A stretch of DNA of 64,000 bases from positions 21,391 through 85,390 of the forward strand of contig NZ_FOKI01000016.1 in the NCBI RefSeq assembly GCF_900111985.1, read 5' to 3'. The translations under genes were made by a program, and so were the position numbers. Source of the DNA: Clostridium frigidicarnis (GTDB lineage Bacteria > Bacillota > Clostridia > Clostridiales > Clostridiaceae). This document shows, piece by piece, positions 26,061 through 35,130 of the stretch (positions are counted from its first letter, which is position 1; every line of letters starts with the position of its first letter). The notes below the pieces were generated by a model, which worked only from the letters and a program-made list of their open reading frames with translations, was not told the DNA's origin and ran no database searches.

Positions 26061-26074
26061 TGGTTACGTTTTCC
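26061..26074 (-). promoter_or_regulatory. candidate cre (CcpA) site upstream of the PTS-type gene
   Basis: On the minus strand GGAAAACGTAACCA resembles the cre consensus WTGNNARCGNWWWCA in most positions, including the central CG and final CA, but has G for the first T and C for one W. It lies about 60 bases ahead of the start codon. Confidence 0.3.
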
Positions 26075-26340
26075 CAAAACTAATAAATTTCAATACTTTC
26101 AATTATAAAATAAATATAATTAAAAGTAAATCAATTTTTTTGAAGAATAATATAAAAAATTGTATAATTAGTAAGAATATTTATATTTATATAAAAAATT
26201 TGCATAAATGAGTATATTCAAACAAGGAAATAGAAGTATATACCAAGTAACAAGAATAAGTTAATAAGGATTTTAAATAATAGTTATGTTTAATATTTTA
26301 GAAAGAAGATGCCTGATAATACTGCATGTTAAAAAATGTT

Positions 26341-26367
26341 AATTCTCATTATCAATTGATAAGAATT
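26341..26367. promoter_or_regulatory. candidate metalloregulator-type palindrome
   Basis: AATTCTCATTATCAA followed by TTGATAAGAATT is an imperfect palindrome (one extra pair of bases in the left arm) built from ATTATC/GATAA units that resemble Fur-family boxes. It lies 16 bases upstream of the -35 element of the P-type ATPase gene. Confidence 0.35.
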
Positions 26368-26382
26368 TACTTTTAAAAAGTG

Positions 26383-26411
26383 TTGATTTTTAAAAGGTTT
26401 AAGCATATAAT
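26383..26411 (+). promoter_or_regulatory. promoter of the P-type ATPase gene
   Basis: TTGATT at 26383-26388 and TATAAT at 26406-26411 with a 17-base spacer, 30 bases upstream of the ATG. Confidence 0.65.
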
Positions 26412-26441
26412 GTGATTATTAAATGATAATGAGGTGAGAAC

Positions 26442-28937
26442 ATGAAGAGTAAATTTAATGGATTAACATCTAAACAGGTTAAAGTTCTTAGAGAAAAATA
26501 TGGATTGAATGAACTTGTTAAACAGGAAAAACCAAGTCCATTTAAGAAATTTATTGGTATATTTAAAGAACCTATGTTTTTATTGCTTGTTATTACAGCT
26601 ACTTTGTATTTTATCCTTGGAGAACCAAAAGAAGCATTTATTATGCTTGTATTTGTTGTTGCCGTTGCCTCTATAACTTTTATACAAGAATGGAAGACTG
26701 AAACAAGTATGAATGCCTTAAAGGATTTGACATCTCCAAAGGTTAATGTTTTAAGGGATGGAAAAGAAGTTGTGATAAAAAGTTGTGAACTTGTGCCTGG
26801 AGATATAATTTTTCTTTCAGAAGGGGAACGTATACCGGCAGATTGTTTGGTCTTAGAAGCATCAAATTTTTGTGTTGATGAGTCCATACTAACTGGAGAA
26901 AGTGAACATGTTATAAAACTTTCAAAAGAAGAGTGTGAAGAATCACAGGATCATTGGAAAAAATATGTGCTTTATGCAGGAACACTTGCTATTTTTGGAA
27001 AATGTACTGGAAAAGTAAAGTTAACAGGAGTAGAAACCGAATATGGGAAAATTGGTAAAGCTATTAGTGAAACGAAAGAAGAATCTACACCACTACAAAA
27101 AAAGATAGGGATTTTAGTGAAAAATTTGGCTATTGCAGCAGTTGTTTTATGTTCATTGGTAGTAGTAGCATCATATATATATAATAGAGATATATTAAAA
27201 AGTCTTTTGTCAGGTATAAGTTTAGCTATGGCAGTTATACCCGAAGAGTTCCCAGTGGTGTTAACTGTATTTTTATCAATGGGTGCATATAGACTAGCTA
27301 AGAAGAATACCCTTATGAGAAAAGTTTCTGCTGTTGAAACACTTGGATCTACAACTATTTTATGTGTTGATAAGACTGGTACAATTACTCAAAACAAAAT
27401 GAAAGTAAAAAATATATATGCAAATGGAAAAGTTATAAATTCAAAAGATATGGATGATAAACATATAAGTGACTTATTTGTATTATCATGTGAAAGAGAA
27501 CCATATGATCCAATGGAAAAAGCTATCGTAGAGATAGGGTGTTTAAATTCTAATATTAAGGATTTATATACTTATGAATTAAGTGGAAAGATAGCATTTA
27601 ATTCTAAAACCAAGAGAATGGCTAATATATATACAAAAGAAAATAGGTACTATGTTGCAGCTAAAGGATCACCAGAAACAATCATACCAATATGTAATCT
27701 TAATAATGATGAAGTTAAAGAGTTAGAAAAAATAATTGATGATATGGCAGCTAAAGGGCTAAGGGTGTTAGCCTTTGCAGACACATTAAGTGATGATATA
27801 AATGAAGAATTAGATGAATATAGTCTTCAATTTAGAGGATTAGTAGGGCTCCAAGATCCACCAAAGGATGGTATTAAGGAAGCTATTAATACTTGTAAAA
27901 AAGCAGGAATAAGAGTGGTTATGATAACTGGTGACTATAGTAAAACAGCTATGGCTATTGGAGAGGAAATTGGACTAGAATTTGCAAATAAATCAATTAC
28001 TGGAGATAATATAAATGAAATGGAAGATAGTGAACTATGTAAAGCTGTTAATAATTGTGATGTATTTTCAAGAGTAATACCTGAACACAAAATGAAAATA
28101 GTTAAGGCATTAAAGAAAAATGGAGAGATAGTTGCGATGACAGGAGATGGAGTTAATGATGCTCCAGCACTAAAAAATGCAGATATAGGAATTGCAATGG
28201 GGAAAAGTGGAACGCAGGTTGCAAGAGAAGCTGCTCATATGATTTTAATGGATGATAATTTTACAACTATTGTAAATTCTGTGGAAGATGGAAGAAGAGT
28301 TTTTGATAATATAAGGAAAGCCATAGTATATATTATGATAGTTCATATACCTATAGCGGCTATAGCATTATTTGCACCTATCTTTAATTTACCTCAACTT
28401 TTATTACCAATGCATATAATGTTTCTTGAACTTATTATAGATCCAACTTGTTCTATTGTGTTTGAGGGAGAAGAAGCTGAGCCTCATATAATGGAACAAC
28501 CTCCACGTTCACCATCAGAATCGTTGTTAACAAAAGGGCTTACTAGAAAGGTTTTATTACAAGGAACAACAATGTTTCTTGGATCATTTTTACCTTTCCA
28601 CTTATTAGTGGATAGTGGATATGGAGTTGAATATTCTAGGAGTTTTGCATTAGTTGCATTGATCGTTGCTAATGTAACATTAGTTTTGGTAAATAGATCA
28701 AATACTAAATATTTATCTAGTGCATTTAAGGAGAAAGGGAATAAAATAAGAGGAATTGTAAATGGTATAGCTGTAGGAATTTTATTATGTATAGTTTATA
28801 TTCCATTTTTACAATCACTATTTAAGACTCAAGGATTAGAGTTCAATATGTTAGTTATAGCAGCAGCAATAGGATTTTCTTCAACAGCATGGTGGGAGAT
28901 AATAAAGGTTATAAAAAACAGAAAAACATCTTTTTAA
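26442..28937 (+). CDS. cation-transporting P-type ATPase
   Basis: An 831-residue P2-type ATPase. N-terminal cation-ATPase domain (GLTSKQVKVLREKYGLNEL), actuator loop TGES at 151-154, phosphorylation site DKTGT with Asp310, KGSPE nucleotide-domain motif, and hinge TGDGVNDAPALKNADIG near 567. The membrane motif that is usually PEGLP reads PEEFP, and the M6 region has LELIIDPTCSIVFEGEEAEP in place of the usual NLLTDGLPALALG of Ca pumps. So the ion is uncertain: the sequence belongs to the PEEFP subgroup often listed only as cation-translocating. A metalloregulator-like palindrome precedes its promoter, which hints at metal control. Monocistronic. Confidence 0.9.
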   Translation: MKSKFNGLTSKQVKVLREKYGLNELVKQEKPSPFKKFIGIFKEPMFLLLVITATLYFILGEPKEAFIMLVFVVAVASITFIQEWKTETSMNALKDLTSPKVNVLRDGKEVVIKSCELVPGDIIFLSEGERIPADCLVLEASNFCVDESILTGESEHVIKLSKEECEESQDHWKKYVLYAGTLAIFGKCTGKVKLTGVETEYGKIGKAISETKEESTPLQKKIGILVKNLAIAAVVLCSLVVVASYIYNRDILKSLLSGISLAMAVIPEEFPVVLTVFLSMGAYRLAKKNTLMRKVSAVETLGSTTILCVDKTGTITQNKMKVKNIYANGKVINSKDMDDKHISDLFVLSCEREPYDPMEKAIVEIGCLNSNIKDLYTYELSGKIAFNSKTKRMANIYTKENRYYVAAKGSPETIIPICNLNNDEVKELEKIIDDMAAKGLRVLAFADTLSDDINEELDEYSLQFRGLVGLQDPPKDGIKEAINTCKKAGIRVVMITGDYSKTAMAIGEEIGLEFANKSITGDNINEMEDSELCKAVNNCDVFSRVIPEHKMKIVKALKKNGEIVAMTGDGVNDAPALKNADIGIAMGKSGTQVAREAAHMILMDDNFTTIVNSVEDGRRVFDNIRKAIVYIMIVHIPIAAIALFAPIFNLPQLLLPMHIMFLELIIDPTCSIVFEGEEAEPHIMEQPPRSPSESLLTKGLTRKVLLQGTTMFLGSFLPFHLLVDSGYGVEYSRSFALVALIVANVTLVLVNRSNTKYLSSAFKEKGNKIRGIVNGIAVGILLCIVYIPFLQSLFKTQGLEFNMLVIAAAIGFSSTAWWEIIKVIKNRKTSF

Positions 28938-28985
28938 AAAAATAATAGGATTACTGAAGATAAATAAAAAACAATGTGATTTTCA

Positions 28986-29021
28986 TTAAACAGCTTATCT
29001 CAATGTAGATAAGCTGTTTAA
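28986..29021. terminator. terminator-like stem after the P-type ATPase gene
   Basis: Perfect 15-bp arms TTAAACAGCTTATCT/AGATAAGCTGTTTAA; followed by only a short T run (ATTTTC). Confidence 0.65.
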
Positions 29022-29168
29022 ATTTTCAAGAATAATTAAGGAAATTCAAACTAAAAATATGCATTAAATGGTATAATAAGCTATACATTACAGTATTTAA
29101 GGTGGTAAGGAGGAAGGTATAACAATATATGTTGAATTTAAATAACATTATGCAAAGGTGAGGAATGT

Positions 29169-30926
29169 ATGAAAAATGATATTTGCAAATTTATTATGAG
29201 AAATATGCCTTTTCCCATGTGGATAGAAGATCTTGAAGAAACAATTATTGGAGTTAATGAGGCATATGCAATTATACATAATAAAAATATAGATTATTTC
29301 ACAAGTAGGAAGTATAACGAAGTTTATGATAAAGATAAGTATGTTAAACATAGAAAGTTGATAAATGAAGTAATTGCTACTAAGAGTTTAAGAAGATTTG
29401 AAGTAGTTAATGAATATATTTGTTCAGAATGTTACGTAATGCCATATTTTGATGATTATGATAATATATTAGGAATATTTGGTGTTTTTGTAGATATTAG
29501 GGAAAGTAAGGGCAAACAAAAAGAGTTAGAAAATCAAAAAAATATATTGAGAACTATCATAGATACATTGCCAGATTTTATATTTTTTAAGGACAGAGAT
29601 AGTAAATACGTTGGGTATAATAAAAAGTGGGATGACTACTATAAAAACAAAGGCTTTAACAATATGATAGGAAAGACGGATTTAGAAATAGGGCTTCCAA
29701 AAGAATTAGCATTAAGTTTTATAAAAAAAGATAGGGAAATAATGAAGACAAAAAAATCTCAGTTTATAGAAACAATAATTACAACAGAGAAGGGCGAAAA
29801 GAGAACAGAAGAAAGTATAAAAGTCCCAGTAATAAATGAAGATGGAGATGTGTGGGGAATAGTAGGGGTTGCAAGAGATGTTACGGAAAGAAAAAAGATA
29901 GAAGATAAGCTGAGAACACTAAGCTATAAGGATGTTTTAACAGGATTAAATAATAGAACATATTTTGAGGAAAAAATTAAGGATATAAATCAAGAAAAGT
30001 TTTTACCGATAGGGGTTATAATGGGAGATGTGAATGGATTAAAAGTTGTAAACGATACCTTTGGCCATTTAGAGGGCGATAGGCTTCTTAAAACTATTTC
30101 TCAAATTATAAAAGATGTCAGTGGAAATTCCAGTTATGTTTTTAGATGGGGTGGAGATGAATTTGTGATTTTAATACAAAATTATGATGAAGATGGTTGT
30201 GAAAAAATAATAGAGGATATACTTAATAAATGTGATAATTATAATTTTGATTTAATACAATTAAGCATATCTCTTGGAGCATCTATCAAAAGAACTATGG
30301 ATGAGGATATTTATTCTAATTTAAAAGAAGCAGAAGAAAAAGTTTATAGACAAAAGCTTTTAAGGGAAAAAAGTGTTAGAAGCTCTGTAGTTTTTTCTCT
30401 TCAACAATCTTTGGAAGAGAAAAATATGGAAACAGAGCAACATACATTAAGATTACTAAATTATGCTAAAATAATAGGGAAAAAGTTAGGTATGACAATA
30501 GCAGAATTAGATGAATTAGAGCTAGTTACTAAGTTGCATGATATAGGTAAAATTGGAATAAGTGAAGATATATTATTAAAACCTAGTAAGTTAACTAAAA
30601 AAGAATTTGATATTATGAAAACTCATACGGAAAAGGGATATAGAATATTACAGTCCTCTAGTGAATTAGCACATGTTGCTAGAGGGGTATTAACACATCA
30701 CGAAAGATGGGATGGAAAGGGATATCCATTAGGATTAAAAGATAAAGAAATTCCGTTGGTAGCAAGAATTGTTAGTGTTGTAGATTCATTTGATGCAATG
30801 ACAAATGATAGAGTTTATAGTAAAGCAAAAACGAAAAAAGAGGCATTAGAAGAACTAAGAAGGTGCTCAGGCAGTCAATTTGATCCAGAAATAGTTGATA
30901 TATTTATTAAGATGATACAAAAATAA
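29169..30926 (+). CDS. PAS-PAS-GGDEF-HD-GYP cyclic di-GMP enzyme
   Basis: A 585-residue soluble protein with two PAS domains (about 1-110 and 125-245), a GGDEF domain with intact WGGDEF (GGDEF at 328-332) and an HD-GYP phosphodiesterase domain (HDIGKIG from His457; HHERWDGKGYP from His510). Both the cyclase and the phosphodiesterase active-site signatures are complete, so it could make and break cyclic di-GMP, with PAS signals setting the balance. ATG 29169 has GGTGAGGA upstream. Monocistronic, followed by a strong terminator. Confidence 0.92.
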   Translation: MKNDICKFIMRNMPFPMWIEDLEETIIGVNEAYAIIHNKNIDYFTSRKYNEVYDKDKYVKHRKLINEVIATKSLRRFEVVNEYICSECYVMPYFDDYDNILGIFGVFVDIRESKGKQKELENQKNILRTIIDTLPDFIFFKDRDSKYVGYNKKWDDYYKNKGFNNMIGKTDLEIGLPKELALSFIKKDREIMKTKKSQFIETIITTEKGEKRTEESIKVPVINEDGDVWGIVGVARDVTERKKIEDKLRTLSYKDVLTGLNNRTYFEEKIKDINQEKFLPIGVIMGDVNGLKVVNDTFGHLEGDRLLKTISQIIKDVSGNSSYVFRWGGDEFVILIQNYDEDGCEKIIEDILNKCDNYNFDLIQLSISLGASIKRTMDEDIYSNLKEAEEKVYRQKLLREKSVRSSVVFSLQQSLEEKNMETEQHTLRLLNYAKIIGKKLGMTIAELDELELVTKLHDIGKIGISEDILLKPSKLTKKEFDIMKTHTEKGYRILQSSSELAHVARGVLTHHERWDGKGYPLGLKDKEIPLVARIVSVVDSFDAMTNDRVYSKAKTKKEALEELRRCSGSQFDPEIVDIFIKMIQK

Positions 30927-30931
30927 ATTTT

Positions 30932-30972
30932 TAAAAGGGTATTTACATATATTTAAGTAAATACCCTTTTAA
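30932..30972. terminator. terminator after the GGDEF-HD-GYP gene
   Basis: Perfect 14-bp arms AAAAGGGTATTTAC/GTAAATACCCTTTT, with A and T runs on both sides. Confidence 0.8.
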
Positions 30973-31065
30973 ATTTTGTCTCATGACTAGGTGAAATACT
31001 TCTATCTTTTAAAAGTAAGTACAGCATTATATGTTTTTTAAATAGGTAAGCATTGTGTTAAGTCC

Positions 31066-31323
31066 TTAGAAATTATTTGCTATAGAAAAAATTAGTTTAT
31101 TTTGGTTATATATGATTGTTAATACTGCAGAAGTCGCATTTAATTTAATTACAATATCATTTGATATATATTGAGTTCCTTGAATTAATTTATAATCATT
31201 ATTAGAAAAATTAATAACTTCATTAGAGTTATAAATAATATTTATAAAATCATGGGAAACATTCTTAGTTGAATCATAACTAATTTCAATAACATCTTTT
31301 AAGGTGTTTATTTCGTTTATATA
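31066..31323 (-). pseudogene. open C-terminal fragment without start codon
   Basis: On the minus strand an 85-codon frame runs from a TAA (31324-31326) to a TAA at 31066-31068 and reads like a real protein tail (for example EISYDSTKNVSHDFINII and STKNVSHDF...KLIQGTQYISNDIV), but there is no ATG, GTG or TTG near its left end. Codon use is like that of the neighbours. This looks like the remains of a gene; I do not recognise the family. Confidence 0.35.
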
Positions 31324-31520
31324 TTACTTGCAATTTATTTAAGATAAAATACTCTTCTTAGAAAAAATAATTATCAGCATAATATATTATGGATTAAATT
31401 ACAAGCTTTAAAAATAACAAATTGTTAATAAATTTAAAAGTAATTTAAAAAAACGAATAGCTTAAAGTATTTTATTGAGACTATAATAAAAAAACTACAA
31501 AATCACTTCATTATGATAAA

Positions 31521-31548
31521 TTGACAAAATATATAAATATAATATACT
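31521..31548 (+). promoter_or_regulatory. glnA promoter
   Basis: TTGACA at 31521-31526, 16-base spacer, TATACT at 31543-31548; 43 bases upstream of the start codon. No obvious regulatory palindrome overlaps it. Confidence 0.65.
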
Positions 31549-31590
31549 AAAAGTAATAAAAGTAAAAAAATTGAATTATGGGGTGATTAT

Positions 31591-33021
31591 ATGTTTTCAA
31601 CATTCAAAGATCTTAAAAGTTTTGTAGAAAACCAAGAAGTCAAAATAATAGATTTCAAGGTTGTAACATTAGAGGGAAGATGGAATCATTTATGTATACC
31701 AGCAACTAGATTAAATGAAAAACTTTTTGTAGAAGGTATAGGATTTGATGGCTCAAGTTATGGTTATTCAAGTATAGAGAGTTCTGATATGAGATTTATA
31801 CCTGATATGGAAACTGCCTTTCTAGATCCTTATTGTGAAGAAAAGACTTTGTCAATAATATGTAACATATTTACATTAGGTAAAAATGAAGGAAGATTTC
31901 AAGGAGATCCTAGATTTATAACTGAGAAGGCAGTAAAATTTTTGAAAAATAGTGGAATAGCTGATGAATTTGTAATAGGACCAGAGTTTGAATTTTATAT
32001 TTTTGATAAAGTAGGTTTTGAAATAAAAGGAAACCATCAAGAAGTGTCAATAAATTGTGAAGAATCACCATGGAGCACTAATGATAAAGAAAATAATTTG
32101 GGGTATAAGGTTCCATTTCAAAAAGGATATCACATAGGCTTGCCATATGATTCTACCAATGATTTAAGGAGTGCAATGTGTTTAGCATTAGAAGAAATGA
32201 ATATACCAATTAAATATCATCATCATGAAGTTGGTGCAGCAGCTCAAGTAGAAATAGAAGTAGAACTAGGAAATTTAGGATTCATGAGTGATGCTACTAT
32301 GATGATAAAGTATTTGATAAAGAATGAAGCTATAAAGAATGGAAAGACAGCTACATTTATGCCTAAACCTATATATGGTGAGGCAGGTAATGGTATGCAT
32401 GTTCATATGTTATTGAAAAAAGACGGAAAAAATATATTCTATAATGAAAAGGGATATTCAAAATTAAGTGATGAGGCACTTCATTTTATTGGGGGAATAC
32501 TTAAGCACTCAAAAGCATTACTTGCCTTAACTAATCCATCTACAAATTCATATAAGAGATTAGTCCCAGGATTTGAAGCACCAGTGTCAATATGTTTTGC
32601 TACAGGAAATAGAAGTTCTGTAATAAGAGTGCCTGGATATATAAAGGATCCTTCAAAAATCAGGTTTGAGTTCAGACCATCTGATGCTACATGCAATCCT
32701 TATTTAGCATATTCAGCATTACTTATGGCGGGGATAGATGGGATTTTAAATTCTATAGATCCTACTGAAGAGGGGTATGGACCATATGATGTTAATGTAT
32801 TTGATTTACCAGAAGAAGAGAGAAATAAAATAGAAGCATTACCAAGGAGTCTAGAGGAAGCATTAGAAGAATTAAAGAAGGATTATAACTTCTTATTAAG
32901 AGATGGAGTGTTTACAGAAGAATTCATATTTAATTGGATAAAGAAAAGATATGAAAAGGATGTATTAACTATAAATAAAGTTCCAAGTCCTATTGAGTTT
33001 TCTTTATATTATGATCTATAA
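31591..33021 (+). CDS. glnA: type I glutamine synthetase
   Basis: A 476-residue cytosolic enzyme that makes glutamine from glutamate, ammonia and ATP, normally as a dodecamer. Landmarks: GFDGSS near the N-terminus, GPEFEFYIF, the ammonium/ATP-site YHHHEVGAAAQVEIE, MPKPIYGEAGNGMHVHMLL, and NRSSVIRVP followed by FRPSDATCNPYLAYSALLMA. At the position of the adenylylated Tyr of the GSI-beta type there is Phe404 (NVFDLP), so it should not be controlled by adenylylation. Somewhat longer than the usual 440-residue GSI-alpha of Firmicutes. No glnR-type gene is adjacent. Monocistronic. Confidence 0.95.
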   Translation: MFSTFKDLKSFVENQEVKIIDFKVVTLEGRWNHLCIPATRLNEKLFVEGIGFDGSSYGYSSIESSDMRFIPDMETAFLDPYCEEKTLSIICNIFTLGKNEGRFQGDPRFITEKAVKFLKNSGIADEFVIGPEFEFYIFDKVGFEIKGNHQEVSINCEESPWSTNDKENNLGYKVPFQKGYHIGLPYDSTNDLRSAMCLALEEMNIPIKYHHHEVGAAAQVEIEVELGNLGFMSDATMMIKYLIKNEAIKNGKTATFMPKPIYGEAGNGMHVHMLLKKDGKNIFYNEKGYSKLSDEALHFIGGILKHSKALLALTNPSTNSYKRLVPGFEAPVSICFATGNRSSVIRVPGYIKDPSKIRFEFRPSDATCNPYLAYSALLMAGIDGILNSIDPTEEGYGPYDVNVFDLPEEERNKIEALPRSLEEALEELKKDYNFLLRDGVFTEEFIFNWIKKRYEKDVLTINKVPSPIEFSLYYDL

Positions 33022-33329
33022 AAAATAGCTTTTTATTAGCGGAGTTAATTTAAAAAAATCAGTATTATTATATATACGGATTTAAAATTAGCTTCGCTTC
33101 TATAATTTGAATTTATAATATGAGTAGTTTAAAAAGAAACTGTTAAATTAACAAACTGTTAAAAATATACTGTTAAATCTAGGTTATAAAACACATAATA
33201 TTATGAATAGATATGTACACCAAATTCAACAAGTAGTATAATATAAAATAGCTTATATTTCCATTAAAGATGATGTAAGCACTCTAAAAAATACTTAAAT
33301 TAAAATTATACTTAAAAAGGATGAGAATT
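33022..33329. other. intergenic region with three short direct repeats
   Basis: ACTGTTAAA occurs three times at about 33139, 33155 and 33169. Otherwise AT-rich without a readable gene. No clear terminator was found after glnA. Confidence 0.45.
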
Positions 33330-33977
33330 ATGGAACTAATAAGTAAAGTCATTGATGTGTTTTTGCATCTAGATAAGTATCTTGGAACAATGATATCCAA
33401 TTATGGGGCCTGGTCATATGGATTATTATTTTTAATAATATTTTTTGAAACGGGTTTAGTTGTGACTCCATTTTTACCAGGAGATTCTATATTATTTGCA
33501 GCTGGAGCATTTGCAGCGTTAGGTTATTTGGATATATACATAATTATAGGTATGTTAATAATAGCAGCTATATTAGGAGATACTTTAAATTATCACATAG
33601 GAAAGTATTTTGGAGCAAAAGCTTTTAGTAATGAAAAGTCTAGAATATTTAAAAAAGAATATCTTGATAAGACACAAAGCTTTTATGATAAACATGGAGG
33701 AAAGACAATTATATTAGCTAGATTCATACCAATAATTCGTACATTTGCTCCTTTTGTAGCTGGTATTGGAAATATGGGATATATGAAATTTATCTCTTAC
33801 AATGCTGTTGGTGGAGTTGTATGGGTTACAATATTTACATTAATGGGATATTTCTTTGGAAATTTACCATCTGTAAAAGAGAATTTTTCAGTTGTAATAT
33901 TTGGGATAATATTTATATCAATATTACCTGGCGTTATTCAGTATTTTAAACATAAAGTAGAAGTGAAAGAAAATTAA
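33330..33977 (+). CDS. DedA family membrane protein
   Basis: A 215-residue inner-membrane protein with about five to six hydrophobic segments. DedA/VTT-domain landmarks: FFETGLVVTPFLPGDSILFA (with the conserved Glu and the Pro-Gly-Asp turn), GDTLNYHIGKYFG, and KTIILARFIPIIRTFAPFVAG with the conserved arginines. Members act as lipid (undecaprenyl-phosphate or phospholipid) flippases in recent work. The ATG at 33330 is preferred: an in-frame ATG at 33321 lies immediately next to the AAAAGG ribosome binding site. Confidence 0.92.
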   Translation: MELISKVIDVFLHLDKYLGTMISNYGAWSYGLLFLIIFFETGLVVTPFLPGDSILFAAGAFAALGYLDIYIIIGMLIIAAILGDTLNYHIGKYFGAKAFSNEKSRIFKKEYLDKTQSFYDKHGGKTIILARFIPIIRTFAPFVAGIGNMGYMKFISYNAVGGVVWVTIFTLMGYFFGNLPSVKENFSVVIFGIIFISILPGVIQYFKHKVEVKEN

Positions 33978-33979
33978 AA

Positions 33980-34016
33980 AAATAACTTAAATAGATTATC
34001 TATTTAAGTTATTTTT
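33980..34016. terminator. bidirectional terminator after the DedA gene
   Basis: Perfect stem AAATAACTTAAATAGA/TCTATTTAAGTTATTT with a three-base loop and T runs in both directions, so may also serve the carD-like gene from the other side. Confidence 0.8.
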
Positions 34017-34082
34017 AATTTAATATAAAAAATAAAAACTAAACTCTAAATTTAGTTTTATCTTAGAAATACGAATTGTTAT

Positions 34083-34143
34083 ACAGGCCAAAGTGTATTT
34101 TATATTAGATATAAAAAATACAATAGATACACTTTAGGTCTGT
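34083..34143. other. hairpin downstream of the CarD gene
   Basis: Arms ACAGGCCAAAGTGTAT and ATACACTTTAGGTCTGT (one mismatch) around an AT-rich loop. No T run follows on either strand, so it may be a 3' stabilising hairpin rather than a terminator. Confidence 0.5.
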
Positions 34144-34156
34144 TAAAAATTAATGA

Positions 34157-34642
34157 TTATAATTCAAGGCTGGAATTTAACAAATCATCAGCTTTATCTT
34201 CTGAAATTTCTTTTATTGCACTTATTTCAGTAACCATAAATCTTTTAGCATTTGTTAACATTTGTTTTTCACTTGAGTTAAGAGTCTTTTCTTTATTGAT
34301 TTGAGTTAACTCATAAAGAACATCCGCACAATCTTCTAATGAGCCAGATTTAATTTTTTCCATGTTTAATTGGTATCTTTGTCTAGATGCTGCAAGATCA
34401 TCTAAATCACATACCCTATCTTTGAAACTTAATAATATGTTATCTAATGTATCACCATCAGATATTAGACGTAAATTAGAATTAGAAATTCTATCAGCTG
34501 GAATCATTACTTCCATATTATTATGCAACATTTGTATAATAAAGTACTGCTTATTTTCTCCAGTAAAATCTTTTTCTTCTATATTTTTGATTACTCCGAT
34601 ACCTTGCATTGGGTAAACAACATTATCACCAATTTTAAACAA
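34157..34642 (-). CDS. CarD family transcriptional regulator
   Basis: A 161-residue protein with the N-terminal CarD/CdnL Tudor-like domain that binds the beta subunit of RNA polymerase (MFKIGDNVVYPMQGIGVI, YFIIQM, VMIPADRI) and a C-terminal helical DNA-contact domain. Members stabilise the open promoter complex. The start is TTG at 34642: GGAGG lies at the correct distance and the N-terminus then aligns with the family, whereas the longer in-frame GTG at 34651 overlaps the ribosome binding site. Monocistronic on the minus strand, behind a strong inverted repeat. Confidence 0.9.
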   Translation of the reverse strand: MFKIGDNVVYPMQGIGVIKNIEEKDFTGENKQYFIIQMLHNNMEVMIPADRISNSNLRLISDGDTLDNILLSFKDRVCDLDDLAASRQRYQLNMEKIKSGSLEDCADVLYELTQINKEKTLNSSEKQMLTNAKRFMVTEISAIKEISEDKADDLLNSSLEL

Positions 34643-34679
34643 ACAAAACACCTCCGTAGTTAATTATTATCTGTTAAAT

Positions 34680-34731
34680 GATTATCTACTCTAATAAGCC
34701 CTTTAACAAAGAGTTTATTAGAGTAGATAAT
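34680..34731. repeat. long perfect inverted repeat upstream of the CarD gene
   Basis: 18-bp perfect arms GATTATCTACTCTAATAA/TTATTAGAGTAGATAATC with a loop of 16 bases. On the minus strand it lies about 40 bases ahead of the start codon, so would be in the leader. No T run on the minus side, so it is probably a leader hairpin or operator. Confidence 0.65.
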
Positions 34732-34739
34732 CTTAAGCG

Positions 34740-35069
34740 TGAATTAAACTTAAGTTCATGAAAAATATATTCGACGTGAATTAAATTCAACTGCCTTTAT
34801 TTAATAATAACATATATGAAAAAAAATATCAAATTTATTATGATATCATAAACTTGATATTTATGTCAACAACATTATTGATAAAATTTTAATTAATGAA
34901 TTTAAGAAAAACTTTATCCAAGAATTAGATGCTAAAATACACCTATTTTCTAAAAAATTTCAGATAAGGGAATTTGTATAATTGTATAACATGAAGTTAT
35001 TTTAGAGAAATTCTTTTAAGATTTAGATGGAGAGGGGTGTTTACTAACAAGTAATTGATTAATAATGTT
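34740..35069. other. AT-rich intergenic region
   Basis: Contains two direct copies of CGTGAATTAAA (about 34738 and 34784). No readable gene; the rest is simple AT-rich sequence. Confidence 0.45.
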
Positions 35070-35123
35070 ATAAAAGCTAAGTTTATTATGAAATTAAATA
35101 ATAAACTTAGCTTTTATAATTTT
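35070..35123. terminator. terminator of the MFS transporter gene
   Basis: Arms ATAAAAGCTAAGTTTATTAT/ATAATAAACTTAGCTTTTAT; located just past the minus-strand stop codon, with T-rich flanks in both directions. Confidence 0.8.
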
Positions 35124-35130
35124 TAATATA

